Positions 26,698 through 35,902 are shown, numbered from the stretch's first letter. The stretch: 64,000 nt of DNA from DASPMP01 sp035758925 (GCA_035758925.1 DASTVV010000145.1:1-64000), one strand, 5' to 3'. The notes: generated by a model not told the origin, from the sequence alone. Program-made: numbers and translations.

Positions 26698-26712
26698 TAT
26701 ACTATAGACATG
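26698..26712 (+). promoter_or_regulatory. -10 element and leaderless start of the TolC-like gene
   Basis: TATACT (26698-26703, 5 of 6 match) lies exactly 6 nt before the ATG at 26710, so transcription should start at the start codon. There is no Shine-Dalgarno. No clear -35 is seen. Confidence 0.5.
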
Positions 26713-28143
26713 ATGTCCCGCTCAATCATTCTCTTGGGCGGCGCGATCCAGCTAGCGGTGGCCCTGCCTGCGCTTGCTCAGCGCCCCGCTGCGTCGATGG
26801 ATACCATCCGCCTCTCACTCGAGGAGGCGGTCACGAACGGCCTGCGGATCTCCGACGAGGTGCTGCTCAGTGCCGCTCAGGCCGATATCGCGGACGCTCA
26901 GGTCGGCAACGCGCGCGCCGCGTTGTTGCCGCAGCTCCGGCTCAGCGCCGCTTACACGCGCACTTACGAGTCCGCTCGCAGCAGCGCAGTCAGCAACGTG
27001 TTCAACCAGCCCAACACCTACACCACGAACGCCAATGTCTCTCAAACCCTGTTTCAGGGTGGGCGCATCGTGGCCACGGCCCGCTCTGCGAGCAGTCTTG
27101 CTGCCGCCGCGCACCTCGACGCCCAGGAGCAGCAGGCGCTCTTCACGGTGACGGTGCAGCGTGCTTACCTCGGAGCACTGCTGGCCGAACGGCTCGTGGA
27201 GCTCCAGGAGACGAATCTTCAGCTGGCGTCGGCACGACTCACGCAAGTGCAGCAGTTTCAAACCGCCGGTCGGGCCGCGCAGTACGACGTCCTCCGCGCC
27301 AAGGTGGAGCGCGCCAACATCGAACCGGTCGCGATTCAGGCGCGCAATGATCGCGACCTGGCCCACCTTGAACTGAAGCGGCTGCTCAATCTTTCGCTGG
27401 ACCGGCCGCTTGTGCTTACCAGCACCGTGGATCCCAGCGCCGCCCAGGCGTTGGTCATTGCGTATCTCGACTCCACTGCCTTGCCGAACAGGCCTGCATT
27501 GCGCTCAGCGGAGCTCGTGTCGCGCAGCCGTCACTTTGCGGTCACCGCCGCTCGAGCGGATCTCTTCCCGACCATCACCTGGTTTTTCCAGACCGGCTAT
27601 GGGGCCTTCCCTCCGTTTGGGTTCGGATTCCCGTCCGAGCGCGGCTCGCTCAATGTCCAGTGTGGAACTGCTAGCCAGCCGCGTCTCTGTCAGAACGGCG
27701 GATGGTTCGAGGACCGCAATATGGGCGTGCAGTTCTCGTGGCCGCTGTTCGACGGGCTGCGCGCCAAGAGCGCGCTGCAGCTCGCCAAGGCGGCGACGCG
27801 CGTCGCCGACCTTCAGCTTCAGCAGGAGCGCGAGCAGGTCGCCGTCGAGGTAGCGCGTGCGCGCGCCGAACTGCAGCGCGCCAAGTCCGTGTTCGATGGC
27901 CGGCGCGAGACTTCCAGCGAGGCCCAGGAGGCCTTTCGTCTTGCCTCGCTTCGTTTCACGCGCGGCCTGAGCACACAACTCGAAGTGTCTGACGCGCAGC
28001 TCGCGCTCCTGACCGCGGAAAGCGGTGAGGCGCGCGCCACGTTCGATCTGTATCTCGCTACTGCTGAGCTGGCGCGCGCGCTGGGTCGGCCGATTCCAAT
28101 GCCCGCAACCATGCGCGCTCCAGCGCGCCGGACTGATAACTAG
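26710..28143 (+). CDS. TolC family outer-membrane efflux protein
   Basis: 477 aa with a cleavable signal peptide (ending LPALAQR). Two OEP repeats of the TolC fold: EEAVTNGLRISDEVLLSAAQ...NARAALLPQLRLSAAYTRT and a second half with SRHFAVTAARADLFPTITWFF, plus long heptad-rich helices (ARARAELQRAKSVFDGRRE). It forms the trimeric outer-membrane channel of the pump encoded by the next two genes. Its TAG stop shares the G of the following GTG. ATG 26710 starts the signal peptide; the neighbouring ATG 26713 is equivalent. Confidence 0.93.
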   Translation: MMSRSIILLGGAIQLAVALPALAQRPAASMDTIRLSLEEAVTNGLRISDEVLLSAAQADIADAQVGNARAALLPQLRLSAAYTRTYESARSSAVSNVFNQPNTYTTNANVSQTLFQGGRIVATARSASSLAAAAHLDAQEQQALFTVTVQRAYLGALLAERLVELQETNLQLASARLTQVQQFQTAGRAAQYDVLRAKVERANIEPVAIQARNDRDLAHLELKRLLNLSLDRPLVLTSTVDPSAAQALVIAYLDSTALPNRPALRSAELVSRSRHFAVTAARADLFPTITWFFQTGYGAFPPFGFGFPSERGSLNVQCGTASQPRLCQNGGWFEDRNMGVQFSWPLFDGLRAKSALQLAKAATRVADLQLQQEREQVAVEVARARAELQRAKSVFDGRRETSSEAQEAFRLASLRFTRGLSTQLEVSDAQLALLTAESGEARATFDLYLATAELARALGRPIPMPATMRAPARRTDN

Positions 28144-29363
28144 TGCGTTTCATTCGCCTCATCGCGCTCGGCGCGTTACTCGTCGTTTCGATCGATTGTT
28201 CGGGCTCTGACAACGCCGGTGTTCCGGACGCGCAGGCGCGTCCCACGGCCCAGCAAGCGGGCGGTCCGGGCTCGGGTGGGGGCGGTCAGGGCGGCCCTGG
28301 ACGTGCCTCGCCGACCATCACGCTGGCAACCAGCGACGTCGCCCCCACTCGGCGCGACACGATCGAGGAAGGCATTCCCATCACGGGCGACCTGCGCCCC
28401 ATCGAGAGCGTCGATGTTCGCGCTCGTCTCGAGGGTGATCTCGTCGCTGTGAACGTCCGGGAAGGGGAGCGCGTCAAAGCGGGGCAGGTGCTTGCCCGCT
28501 TCGAGGCATCGGAGCAGGAGAGCGGGCATGCCAGCGCGCGGGCCGACCAGACGGCGGCAGAGTCGGAGGCGTCCACGGCGCAGTGGAACCTCGAGCAGAC
28601 GACCGAGTTGTTCCGCGCCGGTGCGGTGTCCGAGCGCGACCACAAGATGGCGGAGCAGGCGGTAACTGCCGCCAAGGCGAAACTGGCGGCCGCCCAGGCA
28701 CGCGTTCGCGCCACGCAGTCACTCCTCACCGACACGCGTGTCATCGCGCCGACCAGCGGCGTGATCGCGCAGAAAATGGTGGAGAACGGCGAGCATCTCG
28801 CGCGCGGCGCGGAACTGTTCACGCTTGTTCGCAGCGACGTACTCGAGCTCGCGGCGGCGGTTCCGGCGCGCCAGGCGAACGCAGTCCGCGTCGGACAGGT
28901 CGTGCACTTCAGCGCCGATGGGCGGTCCTTCGACGGCAAGGTGGCGCGTGTGAGCCCGACCCTCGATCCCGCCACGCGCAGCGTGGGCATCTACATACAG
29001 GTCCCAAACGAATCCGGCTCGCTCAAGGGCGGGACGTTCGCCAGCGGCCGCGTCGTCAGCCGGGTTGTGCCTGGGGCGCTCGTGGTCCCGACGGCCGCGA
29101 TTCGCCAGTCCGCCGACGAAGGCAAGCCGTACGTCTATCGACTCGCGGGCAAGAGCATCGACATCGCGTCGGTCCAACTGGGCGTCGTGGATGATCGCGC
29201 GGGCATGGCGGAAGTTCTCGACGGGCTGTCCGAGGGCGATCGGGTGATCGTCGGCAACGTCGGCGTGCTCGGCCGCGGGATGCAGGTCATCATCGCGGGA
29301 GAAGAGCGCCAGGGCCAGCGCGCCGGGAACGCAAACGGTTCCAGCGGCGCGGCGCGCCGGTAA
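28143..29363 (+). CDS. RND efflux periplasmic adaptor (membrane fusion protein), lipoprotein
   Basis: 406 aa. GTG start overlapping the tolC stop. Lipobox VSIDC (Cys near 19), a Gly/Pro-rich linker, then the split lipoyl domain (RLEGDLVAVNVREGERVKAGQVLARF and RVIAPTSGVIAQKMVENGEHLARGAELF), an alpha-hairpin between them, and beta-barrel and membrane-proximal domains. It connects the RND pump to the TolC channel. Middle gene of a three-gene operon; 21 nt separate it from the pump gene. The substrate is not predictable. Confidence 0.94.
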   Translation: MRFIRLIALGALLVVSIDCSGSDNAGVPDAQARPTAQQAGGPGSGGGGQGGPGRASPTITLATSDVAPTRRDTIEEGIPITGDLRPIESVDVRARLEGDLVAVNVREGERVKAGQVLARFEASEQESGHASARADQTAAESEASTAQWNLEQTTELFRAGAVSERDHKMAEQAVTAAKAKLAAAQARVRATQSLLTDTRVIAPTSGVIAQKMVENGEHLARGAELFTLVRSDVLELAAAVPARQANAVRVGQVVHFSADGRSFDGKVARVSPTLDPATRSVGIYIQVPNESGSLKGGTFASGRVVSRVVPGALVVPTAAIRQSADEGKPYVYRLAGKSIDIASVQLGVVDDRAGMAEVLDGLSEGDRVIVGNVGVLGRGMQVIIAGEERQGQRAGNANGSSGAARR

Positions 29364-29384
29364 TCCAAGCTCAGAGCTCAGCTC

Positions 29385-32300
29385 ATGTTTCTCTCTGATA
29401 TCTCGATCAAGCAGCCCGTCTTCGCGACGATGATGATGGTACTGCTCGTCGTGCTCGGCATCGTGAGCTATCGGCGCCTGGCCATCGACGAGTATCCGGA
29501 TATCACGTACCCCGTGGTCATCGTCAGCACGACGTTTCCCGGCGCATCGCCCGAGTCCATGATGCGCGACGTCTCCAAGCCGCTCGAGGAGACGCTCAAT
29601 ACGGTGCAGGGGATCAAGGAGATCTCCTCCACGTCGCTGCAGGGTGCGTCGCTGGTTCGCCTCATGTTCAATCTCGGCGTGGACGTGGGCGTCGCTCAGC
29701 AGGACGTGCAGGCCAAGGTGGCTCGTATTCGCCGCCAGCTGCCGCAAAACATCGAAGAGCCGGTCATTCAGCACTTCGACCCGAACGAGTCGCCGATCAT
29801 GGCCATCGCCGTGCAGAGCGGCGAGCGCCCGCTGAGGGAGCTCACCGATCTGGCGGAGGAAGTCATCGCGACGCGGCTCGAGGCAATCCCGGGCGTCGGT
29901 GGCGTGAACATCAACGGCGGCAACCGCCGGCAGATCCGCGTTCTCGTAGATCCCGACGCGATGCGCGCCTACCGCGTGACGCCCGACAACATCTCAGCGG
30001 CGCTGCAGCGCGAGAACCAGGAAGTGCCGGCCGGACGGGTGCAGCGCGGCCCGATGGAGCAACTCGTCCGCGTGACAGGACGCATCGTGGATCCGCGGGC
30101 GTTCGCGGATATCGCGGTCTCCGTCCGGAATGGTATCCCCGTCAAGCTCGGAGACGTCGCACAGGTCATGGACGGCTCGGAGGAGCGGCGAACGGGCGCC
30201 GAAATCAACGACACGGCTGCCGTGTCGCTGGAAATTCTGAAGGTGTCCGGGTCCAATACCGTGGAGGTAGCGGACTCGGTGCGCAGCGCGATCGCGCTGA
30301 TCGAGCGTCAGGTGCCGGGCGACGTCAAGATGCGCCTCATTCGCGATGACTCGCAGCGCATTCGCGAATCCCTGCATGATGTCGAGCTGTCCATCGTGCT
30401 CGGTGCCATCCTCACGATCGCGATCATCTACCTCTTTCTGAACTCATGGCGCTCGACGGTGATCACGGGGCTCACGCTCCCGGTGTCGATCATCTCGGCG
30501 TTCTTCATCATGTGGGTGTTCGGGTTCACCATCAACACGATGACTCTGATGGCGCTTTCGCTCGCCATCGGCCTGCTCATCGATGACGCGATCGTCGTGC
30601 GCGAGAACATCGTGCGCCACGTCGAGATGGGGAAAGACCACCACAAGGCCGCGAAGGATGGCACGGATGAGATCGGGCTGGCCGTCATCTCCACCTCGCT
30701 CGCGGTAGTCGCGGTGTTCGTGCCCGTGGCGTTCATGGGCGGCATGATCGGCCGGATTTTCTTCCAGTTCGGCGTGACCGTCGCCTTTGCGGTTCTGGTG
30801 TCGCTCTTCGTTTCGTTCACGCTCGATCCGATGCTCTCCAGCGTCTGGTTCGACCCCGAGATCGAGGGCGCGCACGGCCACGCGAGGCAGAAGCCGAGGA
30901 ACGTCGTCAAGCGCTTCGTTCTCGCGTTCAACCAGTGGTTCGAGCGTGTGGCGGATCGCTATCCGTCTGCGCTGCGCTGGGCCCTTACGCATCGCCTCTC
31001 CGTCGTTGGAGGCGCGGCAGCCAGCATCGTCATTGCCTTCCTGATCATCCCCAGGCTCGGCTTTACCTGGATGCCGGATATCAACGGGGATGAGTTCAGG
31101 GTCAGTTATCGGGTGCCGCCGGGCTCACGCATCGAGTACACGATGCAGAAGGGACGCGAGATCGCCAGCTTCCTGCGAGAGCAGCCCGAAGTGGTGTTCA
31201 CGTATCTTTCGGCTGGCGGGGGTTTTCGCGGTACGCCGAACAACGGCAATATCTTCGTCAAGCTGAAGCCCAAGAGCGAGCGGAGTCGCGACCTCTTCGC
31301 GATTCAGAACGACCTTCGCGTGAAGTTGCGCGGCCTTCCGGGCGTTCGCCCGCAGATCGAGGGGCAGCAGTCGATCTTCGGCGGCCGTGGACGGCCGATC
31401 ACCATCAATGTGCAGGGTCCTGAGCCGACGCGACTGAAGCTCGCCGCGGCCAGGGTGCTCGAGACCGTGCGCGCGGTGCCGGGTGTCGCGGAGCCGACGT
31501 CGAGCGAGGAAGGGGAGATCCCGCAGCTCGATGTCCGCGTGAATCGATCGGAGGCGTGGCGGGCGGGGCTTGGCATCGGGAGCATCGCTTCCACGCTCCA
31601 GCCGCTCTTTTCAGGTCAGCGTGCCACTCGCTGGGAGGATTCGCAGGGCTATTCCCACGATGTCGTGGTGGTTTATCCGGATTCGATGCGTACCTCGGCC
31701 GCCGATGTCGCCGGGATACCAGTCGCGAGCACCGTGACCGACGAGCGCGGAACCGGCGTCATGGTCCCGCTGTCCCAGGTCGCGGACGTCCGCGCAGGCG
31801 TTGGGCCTCAGCAGATCGAGCGGCGCAGTCTCGAGCAGCAAGTGAACGTCTCGTCCGGCGTGCTCCCCGGATTTGCGCTGGGAGACGTCGCTGACCGCGC
31901 CAAGGCCGCGATCGACTCGATCGGCCTTCCGCCGGGATACCACGTCGTGTTCAGTGGCGACGTGCAAAACCTCCGCGAGACCAAGGGCTATGTGTTCGAG
32001 GCCATCGTTCTCGCGGTTGTCTTCATCTATCTGATTCTTGCCTCGCTCTTCGGATCATTCCTGCAGCCGCTGTCGATCATGGTGGCGCTGCCGTTGAGCT
32101 TCGTCGGCGTGGCGCTCGCGCTGCTCGTGACGCGTGGCAACCTCAATGTCATGACGATGATCGGTGTGATCATGCTCATGGGTCTGGTCACCAAGAACGG
32201 CATTCTTCTCGTGGACTTCGCCAATCAGCAGCGCGAGGGCGGCATGAGTCGCGTCGACGCATTGTTGATGTCCGGCCGCATTCGTCTGCGCCCCATCGTC

Positions 32301-32567
32301 ATGACCACGGTTGCCATGATTTTCGGCATGCTACCGCTGGCCCTCGCCATCGGTGCCGGCGCCGAGACCCGCGCCCCAATGGCGCGCGCAGTCATCGGCG
32401 GTTTGATCACCTCGACGCTGCTGACGCTCTTCGTCGTCCCGGTGGTCTACACGCTGCTGGACGACACCGCGGACTGGATTGTGGGTCGTCGGCGGGTGCA
32501 TCGCCCCGATACGCATCGGTCGCCCCATCATCCGCCAGTGCCCGAGGTGGCCGGCATCGGCGACTGA
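29385..32567 (+). CDS. RND superfamily HAE1-type inner-membrane efflux pump
   Basis: 1060 aa, the usual length for AcrB/MexB-like pumps. Twelve membrane helices in two pseudo-repeats, two large periplasmic loops, and the proton-relay Asp pair in helix 4 (GLLIDDAIVVREN). The N-terminus FLSDISIKQPVFATMMM and GINTNT-like segment follow family pattern. Driven by proton import, it exports hydrophobic drugs, solvents or envelope precursors with the adaptor and TolC protein upstream. No dedicated regulator is adjacent. Confidence 0.95.
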   Translation: MFLSDISIKQPVFATMMMVLLVVLGIVSYRRLAIDEYPDITYPVVIVSTTFPGASPESMMRDVSKPLEETLNTVQGIKEISSTSLQGASLVRLMFNLGVDVGVAQQDVQAKVARIRRQLPQNIEEPVIQHFDPNESPIMAIAVQSGERPLRELTDLAEEVIATRLEAIPGVGGVNINGGNRRQIRVLVDPDAMRAYRVTPDNISAALQRENQEVPAGRVQRGPMEQLVRVTGRIVDPRAFADIAVSVRNGIPVKLGDVAQVMDGSEERRTGAEINDTAAVSLEILKVSGSNTVEVADSVRSAIALIERQVPGDVKMRLIRDDSQRIRESLHDVELSIVLGAILTIAIIYLFLNSWRSTVITGLTLPVSIISAFFIMWVFGFTINTMTLMALSLAIGLLIDDAIVVRENIVRHVEMGKDHHKAAKDGTDEIGLAVISTSLAVVAVFVPVAFMGGMIGRIFFQFGVTVAFAVLVSLFVSFTLDPMLSSVWFDPEIEGAHGHARQKPRNVVKRFVLAFNQWFERVADRYPSALRWALTHRLSVVGGAAASIVIAFLIIPRLGFTWMPDINGDEFRVSYRVPPGSRIEYTMQKGREIASFLREQPEVVFTYLSAGGGFRGTPNNGNIFVKLKPKSERSRDLFAIQNDLRVKLRGLPGVRPQIEGQQSIFGGRGRPITINVQGPEPTRLKLAAARVLETVRAVPGVAEPTSSEEGEIPQLDVRVNRSEAWRAGLGIGSIASTLQPLFSGQRATRWEDSQGYSHDVVVVYPDSMRTSAADVAGIPVASTVTDERGTGVMVPLSQVADVRAGVGPQQIERRSLEQQVNVSSGVLPGFALGDVADRAKAAIDSIGLPPGYHVVFSGDVQNLRETKGYVFEAIVLAVVFIYLILASLFGSFLQPLSIMVALPLSFVGVALALLVTRGNLNVMTMIGVIMLMGLVTKNGILLVDFANQQREGGMSRVDALLMSGRIRLRPIVMTTVAMIFGMLPLALAIGAGAETRAPMARAVIGGLITSTLLTLFVVPVVYTLLDDTADWIVGRRRVHRPDTHRSPHHPPVPEVAGIGD

Positions 32568-32578
32568 TCGTCCTGTCC

Positions 32579-32607
32579 TTGACGTGGCGTCTCGAACCCC
32601 TTACTAG
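32579..32607 (+). promoter_or_regulatory. Promoter of the acidic/basic tail protein gene
   Basis: TTGACG (32579-32584), 17-bp spacer, TACTAG (32602-32607), about 80 nt before the ATG at 32690, which has its own GAGGAGG ribosome site. Confidence 0.6.
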
Positions 32608-32689
32608 GGTGTGTTGCTACACGCGCCACGATTCCTGAGAATCACTGAAAACTTTTGCAGGTCACACTTCCTGACAGAGGAGGGCGGTC

Positions 32690-33148
32690 ATGCCGCGGGG
32701 TGACGGGTTGCAGGACGAGTATCGATTCGCTGACGGCGAGGACGACTCCGAAGATCTCGGATATGGCGGTGGTGCCGGTCGGAAGTATGACGACGACGAC
32801 GACGACGAGGGCGGCTGGGCTACGCATCGCGAGTCCGACGACCTCTGGGACAGCACCGACGACATGGACGAGGAAGAAGAGGCAGGCGAGGGCGAGGCCA
32901 TTGGCGGCGATGTCGAGGAGGAGGAGGAAGAAGTCTTTGGGCGGTCCCCGGCGCCCCGTGCTGCGAAACCGGCCGCCGCGGCTGCCGTGAAGCCGGCGGC
33001 GAAGAAGGCCGCGAAGGTGGCTCCGAAGAAAGCCGCCAAGAAGCCGGCCAAGAAGAAGGCTGCCAAGAAGCCGGCCAAGAAAAAGGCCGCAAAGGCAGGC
33101 AAGAAGAGCGCGAAAAAGAAGGGCGGAAAGAAGGGCCGCCGTCGCTAG
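32690..33148 (+). CDS. Low-complexity protein with acidic N-half and histone H1-like Lys/Ala C-half
   Basis: 152 aa with no globular domain. Residues 1-85 are strongly acidic with runs of six Asp and of five to six Glu; residues 90-152 are repeats of the KKAAKK / KKPAKK type ending KKGRRR. The basic half resembles the tails of histone H1-like and HU-tail proteins that bind DNA or polyphosphate; the acidic half could self-shield it or bind basic partners. Strong own promoter, GAGGAGG ribosome site 8-10 nt before ATG, and a strong terminator indicate an independently and well expressed gene. Function is inference. Confidence 0.75.
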   Translation: MPRGDGLQDEYRFADGEDDSEDLGYGGGAGRKYDDDDDDEGGWATHRESDDLWDSTDDMDEEEEAGEGEAIGGDVEEEEEEVFGRSPAPRAAKPAAAAAVKPAAKKAAKVAPKKAAKKPAKKKAAKKPAKKKAAKAGKKSAKKKGGKKGRRR

Positions 33149-33166
33149 CGCGCAGTAGCGTGAATG

Positions 33167-33201
33167 AACGGCGGGGCGACCAGGTCGCCCCGCCGTTTCG
33201 T
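33167..33201 (+). terminator. Rho-independent terminator
   Basis: Perfect 14-bp stem AACGGCGGGGCGAC (33167-33180) / GTCGCCCCGCCGTT (33184-33197), 3-nt loop, then TCGTT. Confidence 0.88.
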
Positions 33202-33255
33202 TCCCCGGTGGATTGCTCTAATATCAGTCTCGTCCGTCCCTCCCATCCTCACCCC

Positions 33256-33798
33256 TTGGATTCGCCTGTCTCGTTGCTGCGTGCGCACTCGCGCCACGCG
33301 CCCTGGAATGCGCGCGGTCTCGCCGCGCACGTCACCGCCCTGGTCGATGCCGCCGGCATGCGTCCCACGAACGCCTCGGCGCGAGCCGCGCCAAGCGCGC
33401 GGGCGGTGCGGTTTTACGTGGCGAGTGGGCTGCTCGATCGGCCCGAGGGAGCTGGTACGGCCGCGACGTACAACTACCGTCACTTCCTTCAGCTTCTCGC
33501 CATCAAGATCCGCCAGCGCGAGGGGGCCACGCTCGAGACCATCAGGCGTGAAATGAAGGATTTCGCTGGCGATGCCCTCGAACGGCGTGTCGCCGGCTCT
33601 CTGGCGCCGGCGCTCGGGTCTGGCGCCGATACCGCGCAGCGCAGGGACGACGAGCCAACTCCGGTCTGGCGACGCGTCACCGTTGCGGATGGAATCGAGC
33701 TGCACGTGCGGGAAGACGTGCCTGCAGCCCGGGATACGGCCGTCGTGGCCATGCGTGAAGCCGTCCGCGCGGCATTGGGACACGAGGACGTGCGCTAG
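33256..33798 (+). CDS. MerR-like winged-helix DNA-binding protein
   Basis: About 180 aa. A winged-helix core ARAVRFYVASGLLDRPEG...YNYRHFLQLLAIKIRQREGATLETIR matches the MerR N-terminal domain, preceded by an unusual N-terminal segment (NARGLAAHVTALVDAAG). The C-terminal 90 residues (VADGIELHVREDVPAAR) are not a known ligand domain. The start is uncertain: the frame is open back to 33160 inside the preceding terminator; a -10-like TAATAT (33219-33224) implies translation begins after about 33231, so TTG 33256 or 33274 is likeliest. It is convergent with the phospholipase D gene, 20 bp away. Confidence 0.7.
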   Translation: MDSPVSLLRAHSRHAPWNARGLAAHVTALVDAAGMRPTNASARAAPSARAVRFYVASGLLDRPEGAGTAATYNYRHFLQLLAIKIRQREGATLETIRREMKDFAGDALERRVAGSLAPALGSGADTAQRRDDEPTPVWRRVTVADGIELHVREDVPAARDTAVVAMREAVRAALGHEDVR

Positions 33799-33818
33799 TC
33801 AGCGGCCACCCCTGCTGG

Positions 33819-35117
33819 CTACAGCAATCGGGAGAGTACGGACGCTCCGAGCTCGACCAGCCGCTCGGTCATCGAGCGGCGCCGGAACTCCGGGAGTCTG
33901 ATCTCGCGCGAGAGCTTCAGATCCTCGAGATACGTCGCGTCCATCAAGCTTCCGAAGTCGCGATCCCAGACCACCAGGTTCGACTCGTTGTTGAACGCCA
34001 GGGAGCGGTTGTCGAAGTTCATCGAGCCGATGGTCCCCCAGATGCCGTCGGCCACCATCGTCTTGGCGTGCATCATGCTCGGTTGATACTCGAAGATCCG
34101 CACGCCCCCGCTCAGCAGTGATTCGTAGCGCGCGCGTCCCGCGAACCATGTCGTCAGCACGTCCGACGCCTTACTTACCGTGAGGATGCGCACGTCGACT
34201 CCGCGCCGCACGGCATCGATCAGCAAGTCGCGAAAATCGTCGTCCGGAACGAAGTACGAGTTGGTGACATACAGCGTCTTGCTCGAACCGGCGATCGTCA
34301 AAGCCAGAAACCGCTCGGCCGGCGTGCTTCCGGTTGTGGTCGATGTGAACAGCAGGCCGGCAGTCGTGTTGCCGGCCTGCACATGAAATCCCCGGCGCGG
34401 AAAGAAACGGTCGTCAACGAGCAGTTCCCCCGTGGATTCCACCCATCCCGCAGCGAACGCTGCCTGCAATTCCATCACGGCGGGGCCTTCGAAGCGGACG
34501 TTCGACTCACGCCATTGGTCCGCCCCTCGACCGTCGCCCAACCAGTAGTCCGCGAGACCAAAACCGCCGGTGTAGCCGATTCGGCCGTCGATGACGACCG
34601 CGCGAACGTGAGATCGGTCCGCGGCATTGTGAATCGAGTACCACTTGAGCTTCCGCAGCACGGCCACTTCGACTCCCGCGCGCCGAAGGCTGTCGACCCA
34701 TGCACGGCGCAGCGTCTGCGATCCGAATGCATCCAGCAGCAGCAGGACGCGCACACCGGACCGGGCTCGCTCGGTCAGAATGGTGCCAAGCGTGTCGGCC
34801 ACCTGTCCGGGCTGCGAGAAGTACATCTGCATGGTGATCGTTCGGCTCGCGCGTCGCAGGTCGTCCCACAGCCGTGGGTACGTGCCATCTCCGTCGAGCA
34901 GCTGCTCCACCTTGTTACCCGTCTCCAGATGGACGCCGGAGAACAGGGCCATCAGGTCGCGGAACGACGGCTCGCTGACGTGCGGCGGAATGGGCCGGGT
35001 TCCGTAGATCACGCGCCGCAGCGGCGTGCCGCGTGTGATCGAAAGAAGTCCGATGAGCGCAAGCGTCACAACGACGATGATGCCGATGGTCTTCGCAAAT
35101 GGTTTCAGCCTGGTCAT
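33819..35117 (-). CDS. Phospholipase D / cardiolipin synthase-like membrane protein
   Basis: 432 aa. One N-terminal membrane helix (FAKTIGIIVVVTLALIGLL), then two HKD half-sites. The second is canonical (HAKTMVADGIWGTIGSMNFD); the first reads HVRAVVIDGRIGYTGG, with Arg where Lys is usual. The layout matches ClsB/ClsC-type cardiolipin synthases, which join phosphatidylglycerol with another glycerophospholipid at the inner membrane. ATG 35117 is used; ATG 35144 nine codons upstream is an alternative that would overlap the divergent SDR promoter. The frame continues far upstream antisense to the SDR gene, which is not coding. Confidence 0.88.
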   Translation of the reverse strand: MTRLKPFAKTIGIIVVVTLALIGLLSITRGTPLRRVIYGTRPIPPHVSEPSFRDLMALFSGVHLETGNKVEQLLDGDGTYPRLWDDLRRASRTITMQMYFSQPGQVADTLGTILTERARSGVRVLLLLDAFGSQTLRRAWVDSLRRAGVEVAVLRKLKWYSIHNAADRSHVRAVVIDGRIGYTGGFGLADYWLGDGRGADQWRESNVRFEGPAVMELQAAFAAGWVESTGELLVDDRFFPRRGFHVQAGNTTAGLLFTSTTTGSTPAERFLALTIAGSSKTLYVTNSYFVPDDDFRDLLIDAVRRGVDVRILTVSKASDVLTTWFAGRARYESLLSGGVRIFEYQPSMMHAKTMVADGIWGTIGSMNFDNRSLAFNNESNLVVWDRDFGSLMDATYLEDLKLSREIRLPEFRRRSMTERLVELGASVLSRLL

Positions 35118-35147
35118 TTCGATGTAGCTTCTTGCTGATTGCATGCC

Positions 35148-35882
35148 ATGTCCGTGGCTGCAAATCACTTGGACGGGAGCAGATCGGTGCTGTCGCTCAT
35201 CACGGGCGTCGGAAGCAGGGGACAGGTCGGTGAAACCGTCGCGGGGGCGCTCGCGCGTCGCGGCGACACGGTTCTCGTCGTGTCGCGATCCGAGGATGAA
35301 GTGCGAGCCCGAGCCGCAGAGCTCGTTGCCGCAGGGTACGACGCACATGGCTACGCGTGCGACCTGGCGGACGCGCACGGTGTCTCCCAGCTGGCGACGC
35401 GCGCGCGTCAGCACGGTGAGCGTCTCGATGCCCTCGTGAACCTTGCGGGTGGGTTTGGTGTGACCGGACCCATCGCCGACAGCGATCCGGCGACGTTCGA
35501 TCGCATGTTCCGCATCAATCTCACGACCGCCTATCTCGCCACGAGAGCGCTCTATCCCCTCGTGAGGACCGCCGGAGGCTCCATCGTTTTCTTCGCATCG
35601 GAGGCGGTACTCGACGGGCAGCCTGCGCGAAACACGGCGGCCTATGTCGCCGCGAAATCCGCCGTGGTGGCACTGATGCGATCCGTTGCGGACGAGGGCC
35701 GCGAGCATGGGGTGCGCGCCAACGCGTTGGCGCCATCCGCCATTCGAACAGCCACGAACGAAGCCTCGATGGCGCGGGACACGCACTATGTCGAACGCGA
35801 AGAGGTTGCTTCCGTGGTGGCCTTTCTCTGCTCCCCCGCCGCCGTTGCCATCACAGGACAGGTCATCCGCCTTCGCCGTTGA
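35148..35882 (+). CDS. Short-chain dehydrogenase/reductase (SDR)
   Basis: 244 aa. Cofactor motif TGVGSRGQVG (in place of TGxxxGxG), NLAGG for the NNAG motif, catalytic YVAAK with upstream Ser, and a C-terminal region ITGQVIRLRR typical of classical SDRs. Acts as an NAD(P)-dependent oxidoreductase; substrate unknown. ATG 35148 is taken over a TTG at 35139. Its start lies 30 nt from the divergent phospholipase gene, so promoters must overlap the coding ends. A RepA-like gene follows 17 nt downstream. Confidence 0.88.
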   Translation: MSVAANHLDGSRSVLSLITGVGSRGQVGETVAGALARRGDTVLVVSRSEDEVRARAAELVAAGYDAHGYACDLADAHGVSQLATRARQHGERLDALVNLAGGFGVTGPIADSDPATFDRMFRINLTTAYLATRALYPLVRTAGGSIVFFASEAVLDGQPARNTAAYVAAKSAVVALMRSVADEGREHGVRANALAPSAIRTATNEASMARDTHYVEREEVASVVAFLCSPAAVAITGQVIRLRR

Positions 35883-35887
35883 CGCCG

Positions 35888-35902
35888 TAAGTTCTCCCCA
35901 TG
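35888..35902 (+). promoter_or_regulatory. Candidate -10 element of a leaderless RepA-like gene
   Basis: TAAGTT (35888-35893) sits 6 nt before the ATG at 35900, with no ribosome site between. It fits the TANNNT pattern seen at several other starts in this window. Confidence 0.35.

Noticed and set aside
35118..35786. Upstream extension of the phospholipase D frame
   Set aside because: Antisense to a complete SDR gene; the membrane helix starts after 35117.
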